From JAJISG01 sp964347345 (GTDB lineage: Archaea > Thermoplasmatota > Thermoplasmata > RBG-16-68-12 > JAJISG01): a DNA stretch of 17,135 nt. The stretch is from assembly GCA_964347345.1 (NCBI GenBank), contig CAYFYB010000029.1, positions 1 to 17,135 on the forward strand. Direction: 5' to 3'. The position numbers and the translations under genes were made by a program. This document shows positions 13,910 to 17,135 of the stretch, one piece after another; within the stretch, counting starts at the first letter, position 1; each line of letters starts with the position of its first letter. The notes beneath the pieces were generated by a model that was not told the DNA's origin, did not search any database, and worked only from the letters and a program-made list of their open reading frames with translations.

Positions 13910-13947
13910 GCGAGCCTTCATGAAACCCGCGCTCTTGGGTGTTGGCT

Positions 13948-14343
13948 ATGGTCAAGAGGATGCTCTTCGTCTGCGTGGGGAATAGCTTTAGAAGCCAGAT
14001 AGCCGAGGGTTTTGCCCGACACCTGGCTCCACCGAACGTCCTGGTACGGAGCGGCGGACTCAAGCCCGCCATGGAGGTTAGCCCGCTGGCAATCCAACTC
14101 ATGGCGGAGAAGGGCATCGACATCTCCCGACACCAACCGAAGGAGGTGGACCTGGCGTTCGCTCGGCAGGCGGACAGGATCATAGTCATGGGCTGCGACC
14201 CGAAGAAGGCCTGCCCCGCGGAGGTCCTAGACAGGACGGAGGACTGGGACATCCCTGACCCCATGGGGATGGATCGGGACGAGGCCCGGAAGCTCAGAGA
14301 CGAGATTGAGAGGCGGATGAGGAGGCTGGTGGAGGAGCTGTGA
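13948..14343 (+). CDS. arsC: ArsC-like arsenate reductase, low-molecular-weight phosphatase fold
   Basis: A 131-residue protein of the low-molecular-weight tyrosine phosphatase superfamily. The P-loop CVGNSFRS (9-16) gives Cys9 and Arg15, and the acid Asp104 lies in DIPDPMG. Cys83 and Cys89 (GCDPKKACP) match the redox pair of thioredoxin-coupled arsenate reductases, which relay a disulfide after reducing arsenate, so ArsC fits better than a plain phosphatase. The second P-loop Cys common in this family is Phe here. The ATG at 13948 has GGGTG 6 bases upstream; a GTG at 13939 is in frame but has no such site. It follows the CysO-E1 fusion by 38 bases and may be the last gene of that operon. No arsenic transporter or ArsR is nearby. 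Confidence 0.8.
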   Translation: MVKRMLFVCVGNSFRSQIAEGFARHLAPPNVLVRSGGLKPAMEVSPLAIQLMAEKGIDISRHQPKEVDLAFARQADRIIVMGCDPKKACPAEVLDRTEDWDIPDPMGMDRDEARKLRDEIERRMRRLVEEL

Positions 14344-14634
14344 GGGCTCCCGCGGTCATGCACCCTCGCAAGATGGAGGAGGTCTCGGTCCTTCACTTTG
14401 TGGGGATCCCGGTCGAAGTTAGAGTCCATCGTGCTGGATGCCTTTGCGGGGGACCTGATGAGGGCATCGAGGTCGCAGAATAATGGTACTTTCGAAGCGT
14501 GCCAGTCTCATTCCATCCGTGCACATGGGCAGCCTGACATGCTTGACCTGGTAGGGGAATGTTCTTTAGACACGGCATCGTAGTCTCGGCTCAATGCCCT
14601 AGACTTTACCGGCGGATGGTAAGCGGAGGCACCT
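14344..14634. other. 291-base stretch without a convincing gene
   Basis: The only short open frame worth noting is 14358-14483 (+, 41 codons, containing GCLCGG), which has no clear ribosome-binding site or family resemblance. The last bases hold GGAGG (14625-14629 region), the ribosome-binding site of the VOC gene. A promoter for that gene is probably here but I cannot place it. No RNA gene is apparent. Confidence 0.4.
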
Positions 14635-15018
14635 ATGAAGATTAAGCTCAGTAGTGTAATTGTGGACGACCAAGACAAGGCCCTCAGGTTCTATACGGAA
14701 GTCTTGGGCTTTGTTAAAAAGCCCGACATACCGGTTGGGGAAGCTAGATGGTTAACTGTTGTCTCGCCTGAAGGGCCAGGCGATATCGAGTTACTTCTAG
14801 AGCCTAACGACAACCCGGTTGCAGAGACATACCAGAAGGCCATTTTCGATCAGGGAATCCCTCTGACCGCATTTGCCGTTGAAGACGTTTGGAAGGAGTA
14901 CAAGAGAATGAGAGAGCTGGGTGTCGTGTTCTTTCAGGAGCCGACCAAAGCAGGAGAGGTGACCGTCGCCGTTTTTAATGATACATGCGGGAACCTCATA
15001 CAGATCTATCAGGAGTAA
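14635..15018 (+). CDS. VOC-superfamily (glyoxalase/bleomycin-resistance fold) protein
   Basis: A 127-residue vicinal-oxygen-chelate protein with the usual two beta-alpha-beta-beta-beta halves. The first half begins VIVDDQDKALRFYTEVLGF (8-26); the second ends in FNDTCGNLIQIYQE (114-127), a standard family ending. The positions that often carry metal ligands are only partly acidic or His: Glu52 is present, but the first-strand His is missing and the last ligand position is Gln126. Metal use is therefore doubtful. The ATG has GCGGAGG upstream. The DNA is visibly more AT-rich than the sulfur operon and uses different codons (GTAATT, GTTAAA), and the protein resembles bacterial family members, so recent transfer is possible. 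The substrate is unknown. Confidence 0.8.
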   Translation: MKIKLSSVIVDDQDKALRFYTEVLGFVKKPDIPVGEARWLTVVSPEGPGDIELLLEPNDNPVAETYQKAIFDQGIPLTAFAVEDVWKEYKRMRELGVVFFQEPTKAGEVTVAVFNDTCGNLIQIYQE

Positions 15019-15276
15019 CGCTGCTGCTTAACGCCCTGGTCTCAGAGACGATGGAGGAGCGTACACGCGGCGGCGCAATACCTTCGAGCAGACTTGTTCG
15101 CTATGTCCCGCTACTCGCCCAGTCCCTCCCAACATGCCTCGGCGTGATACCCGCTGGAATCCTGCCTTTCGTCAGGAAGGAGGGGTCGTGAGGCCAGGAC
15201 GCACTGGCGTGACGGCACCTCAGTCCCCAGACTGATAGCAGACCGTGATGCCGGAGGCCCGGACCCTGCCTATGGA

Positions 15277-15282
15277 TTTAAG
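15277..15282 (+). promoter_or_regulatory. TATA-like box of the membrane protein gene
   Basis: TTTAAG lies about 30 bases before the ATG at 15309. Initiation some 26 bases downstream would fall within a few bases of the ATG, so the mRNA would be leaderless. The rest of the 290-base gap from 15019 shows no gene I can support. Confidence 0.45.
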
Positions 15283-15308
15283 ATTCGCGAGACTCTTGAG
15301 CGGGAAGT

Positions 15309-15896
15309 ATGCATCCTTCAACTTCTCCTATTGGTTTCTGGGCGGCCGTTCTCGCCACGATATCAGGTCTTGGGTACATCGCGGCCCTTTTCGCAACCTT
15401 GGCGAACATGCTGGAAGCGCCCTGGGACACCGCCTACCAGCTAACTCCCTCGATTGTCTTGGCTTGGTGCTACATGGCTTTGATGGCCTGTGTCTTGGAT
15501 GCTGCCCCAGAAGACCGCAGAATTTGGGCGACCATTGCATTCGGCTTCGCCCTTATGTACGCAGCGATGAACAGCATAGTGTACTTCACGGAGCTGACTG
15601 TTGTGATACCGCACATTCTGAGTGGTGACATTGAGGCTGTATCTGTGCTGCTCTTCGAGCCAGGAGAGTTCCTATTTGCGGTGAACGGACTGGCGTACGG
15701 GTTTATGAGTGCCGCAGCTCTGTTTGCGTCCCCAGTATTCCGACGGAAAGGGCTGGAGGCTCGCGTCCGATGGGCGCTTGCGGCTCACGGTCTGATCGGC
15801 CCCTTCATTGTAGGCCCGGCATCCGAACCGCCCTGGAGCGGTTCGACGTCGGAAAGGTGGCGCGCTTCGGCGAGGACGACCTCGAACGGCTGGTGA
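15309..15896 (+). CDS. Polytopic membrane protein with a foreign C-terminal tail
   Basis: A 195-residue frame. Five hydrophobic segments lie at about 8-32, 46-63, 72-100, 119-142 and 153-170, with short charged loops such as DAAPEDRR and FRRKGLEAR. I do not recognise a named family; it looks like an uncharacterised integral membrane protein with no catalytic motif. After residue 170 the hydrophobic pattern stops abruptly and the frame runs through DNA that encodes, in another frame, part of a glycosylase. The last 25 or so residues are therefore probably not native, and the gene appears to have lost its real end. The start is supported by a TATA-like box and near-leaderless spacing. Confidence 0.6.
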   Translation: MHPSTSPIGFWAAVLATISGLGYIAALFATLANMLEAPWDTAYQLTPSIVLAWCYMALMACVLDAAPEDRRIWATIAFGFALMYAAMNSIVYFTELTVVIPHILSGDIEAVSVLLFEPGEFLFAVNGLAYGFMSAAALFASPVFRRKGLEARVRWALAAHGLIGPFIVGPASEPPWSGSTSERWRASARTTSNGW

Positions 15897-16147
15897 AGGA
15901 CAAGCGAGTCATCCGGAACCGGCGCAAGCTCGAGGCTACCGTCCACAACGCCCGCAAGATGATCGAGCTGGACAAGCACTACAACGGGTTCCAGAACTAC
16001 CTGCGTTCACGGAACGACTACGACGCGACGGTCCGGAGCCTTCGAGCCCAGTTCAAATTCCTGGGCGAGATGGGATGCTACTACTTTCTCTACGTGGTGG
16101 GGGAGGAGGTCCCCCCGTACGAGGAGTGGCGTTCCTCCCGTGGATGA
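15818..16147 (+). pseudogene. 5'-truncated DNA-3-methyladenine glycosylase I (Tag-like) remnant
   Basis: The frame from 15818 to the TGA at 16145-16147 matches the C-terminal half of Tag-type glycosylases, which remove 3-methyladenine from DNA: RFDVGKVARFGEDDLERL, then RVIRNRRKLEATVHNARK, and near the end KFLGEMGCYYFLYVVGEEV followed by PPYEEW. The C-terminus looks complete. The first 50 or so residues of the family, including the N-terminal metal-site and HhH part, are missing, and the preceding DNA encodes a membrane protein in a different frame. No plausible start codon begins the homologous part. It is either a deletion remnant or an assembly join. Confidence 0.7.
15824..15845. repeat. 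8-bp inverted repeat at the membrane-protein/glycosylase junction
   Basis: CGAACCGC (15824-15831) and GCGGTTCG (15838-15845) pair perfectly around 6 bases. The repeat lies within a few bases of where membrane-protein coding stops and glycosylase coding begins. Such a hairpin could have promoted a deletion, or may be coincidental. Confidence 0.5.
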
Positions 16148-16243
16148 AGAAGACTGCGTGGGACCTGGCAGGAAGAGTGTACCGGAGTGCCTCCTGGCCC
16201 GGCGAAGACAAACGAGAGTGGAATTGGAGACCTAGCCGAGTGG

Positions 16244-16436
16244 CTACTTCTCACCTTCTTCCAGGACGGAGGACCCGAGAATGATGATAACGATACCCAC
16301 CGCCAGGCTAAAGGCAGGATTTGTGCCTGCGAAGAAGAACGACAAATCAGCAAAGTACGTCATCACTCCTTCTGCCACCATCAGAGCGCCCAAGACGACG
16401 GCAATGATCCCCCCCTACCAACTTGCCTATTTTCAT
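16244..16436 (-). pseudogene. Small two-helix membrane protein interrupted by a one-base frameshift in a G7 run
   Basis: Read on the minus strand from the ATG at 16436, the protein starts MKIGKLVGG and reaches a run of seven G (forward-strand C7 at 16409-16415). If one G is removed, the frame continues IIAVVLGALMVAEGVMTYF, then the loop ADLSFFFAGTNP, a second hydrophobic helix (AFSLAVGIVIIILGSS) and VLEEGEK to the TAG at 16244-16246. That gives 63 residues with two membrane helices, an entirely sensible small membrane protein. As written, the frame is broken. A leaderless-type TATA box precedes it. The cause may be a sequencing error, a real mutation, or a slippery switch. I do not recognise the family. 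Confidence 0.6.
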
Positions 16437-16460
16437 GGGAACGGGCAGGTGGATATGTAT

Positions 16461-16468
16461 CTATAAAC
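16461..16468 (-). promoter_or_regulatory. TATA box of the small membrane protein
   Basis: On the minus strand GTTTATAG lies about 26-30 bases before the ATG at 16436, so transcription would begin at or just before the start codon. This supports the gene being real despite its frameshift. Confidence 0.5.
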
Positions 16469-16553
16469 CCTCGTTCAGGCGCCACGGACCCCCGGAGGGT
16501 GGAGGCATCCCAAGGGAAGCCCCCTGGACGGCCGGCGTAGGGAGGTTCTCGGC

Positions 16554-16572
16554 CCAGGCGAGCCGCGCCTGG
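16554..16572. repeat. 7-bp inverted repeat in the gap between two leftward genes
   Basis: CCAGGCG (16554-16560) and CGCCTGG (16566-16572) pair around 5 bases. It lies downstream of the last membrane gene and upstream of the small one, so it might end the first transcript. No T-run follows. I see nothing else in 16469-16691. Confidence 0.3.
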
Positions 16573-16691
16573 AAGACTGTGACGGGCGAATCTTAGAAGG
16601 CTCCGATGACGTTGATTTCTACCACATCTGATAGGTGTCTGAGTGACGCCCCCCAGTCCTTTAGATTCCTAATGACGCCTGAGACATGTCT

Positions 16692-17135
16692 CTACGACCT
16701 GGGTGCCCCCCCGGGAGCATTCGGCGCTGGCCTGGCTGGCACGCTCCCGGGAGCGGTCTCCTTCACGAACTCCTTGTCTTCCCACATGTCATAGGCGATG
16801 GCCACCGCGGCGGCCTGCGTGATGATCGCGAACGAGGTGAACACGTGGAGGAACAAGAATACCCCTCCTACGGTGACGCCGAAGAGAATCGTCCACTCTG
16901 CGCCGACGCGAAGGAAGAGGAGGAATCCAAGCACTGCCATCGCGATGGACAGTTGGAAGGTTGATCTCGCTATCCGCTTCACCCGGGCGGGCACGGCACT
17001 CCCCCGCACCCCGCTGAAATTGTAGTAAGCAAGGCCGATTATTCCAAGCCCCAGGGCGACGTGCAGATACTGACGCACGATCGAGAAGCCCGGCGTCATC
17101 GCAAGCAGGAATTCGACCAACACGATCCAAATCAT
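16692..17135 (-). CDS. Four-helix membrane protein, 5' end at the window edge
   Basis: The frame reaches the right edge, where an ATG happens to fall at 17135; that may be the start or an internal Met. The 147 visible residues contain four hydrophobic segments at about 2-17, 22-41, 58-76 and 82-115, then a short cytosolic-type tail rich in Pro, Ala and Gly (130-147). Histidines sit inside two helices (His25 and His97), which would be compatible with a bound cofactor such as haem, though no known haem motif is seen. The tail is encoded by GC-rich DNA with the repeated 9-mer CCCGGGAGC. I do not recognise the family. Confidence 0.65.
   Translation of the reverse strand: MIWIVLVEFLLAMTPGFSIVRQYLHVALGLGIIGLAYYNFSGVRGSAVPARVKRIARSTFQLSIAMAVLGFLLFLRVGAEWTILFGVTVGGVFLFLHVFTSFAIITQAAAVAIAYDMWEDKEFVKETAPGSVPARPAPNAPGGAPRS

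Noticed and set aside
14985..15191. Plus-strand open frame of 68 codons after the VOC gene
   Set aside because: It starts inside the VOC coding region in another frame, without a ribosome-binding site or recognisable motif.
16187..16540. Plus-strand open frame of 117 codons
   Set aside because: It lies antisense to the small membrane protein, shows no family features and has mixed charged, low-complexity sequence.
16706..16754. Inverted and direct repeats of CCCGGGAGC as a mobile-element end or terminator
   Set aside because: They lie inside the Pro/Ala/Gly-rich tail coding region of the last membrane protein and are explained by that low-complexity codon use.

Overview
The window looks like a piece of an archaeal chromosome, probably from an uncultured lineage. 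The DNA is GC-rich. Several genes have a TATA-like box (TTTAAGTA, CTTAAGTA, TTATATA) about 26 bases before a start codon that would then be leaderless or nearly so. GTG and TTG starts are common, and the SUF and regulator proteins are of archaeal type. I cannot fix the phylum from sequence alone; Thermoplasmatota or a TACK lineage are both possible.

Layout. Positions 1-2645 (+ strand) hold the end of a coiled-coil protein, a double-GNAT acetyltransferase, and an Ntn-hydrolase of the C45/acyl-CoA:6-APA acyltransferase family whose start overlaps the GNAT stop (ATGA). Positions 2730-6541 (- strand) hold an iron-sulfur assembly operon sufC-sufB-sufD-Rieske ferredoxin. Divergent from it, at 6676-7377 (+), is a regulator made of two tandem HTH units, each with a Cys...CxxC set. 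Two tandem ferritin-like genes follow (7503-8531). Positions 8617-14343 (+) hold a tightly packed cluster: a second sufC, sufS, sufU, a CysM-type cysteine synthase, a JAMM metalloprotease, a fusion of a CysO-like sulfur carrier with a MoeZ-type E1/rhodanese, and an ArsC-like reductase.

How the genes fit together. SufS takes sulfur from cysteine, SufU accepts or relays it, SufBCD builds the clusters, and the ferritins may buffer iron. The CysM/JAMM/CysO-E1 set matches the known Mycobacterium tuberculosis route in which a thiocarboxylated carrier gives sulfide to CysM and a JAMM protease releases the new cysteine. Cysteine synthesis therefore seems to be co-transcribed with cysteine use for Fe-S clusters. 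In this genome the carrier is fused to its own activating enzyme, so its Gly-Gly end is internal. The JAMM protease next door is an obvious candidate to free it.

Regulation. The two sufC promoters, 2 kb apart and on opposite strands, share a gap-free arrangement: GGAACC, 18 bases, then ATAAC-N3-GTTAT next to the TATA box. This looks like one operator controlling both halves of the regulon. The cysteine-rich regulator encoded beside it is the natural candidate to bind it.

Positions 14344-17135 are looser: a VOC-family protein, a membrane protein whose end runs into a 5'-truncated DNA-3-methyladenine glycosylase remnant, a small membrane protein broken by a G7 run, and a membrane protein cut by, or starting at, the window edge. 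I saw no tRNA, rRNA, CRISPR array or insertion sequence.
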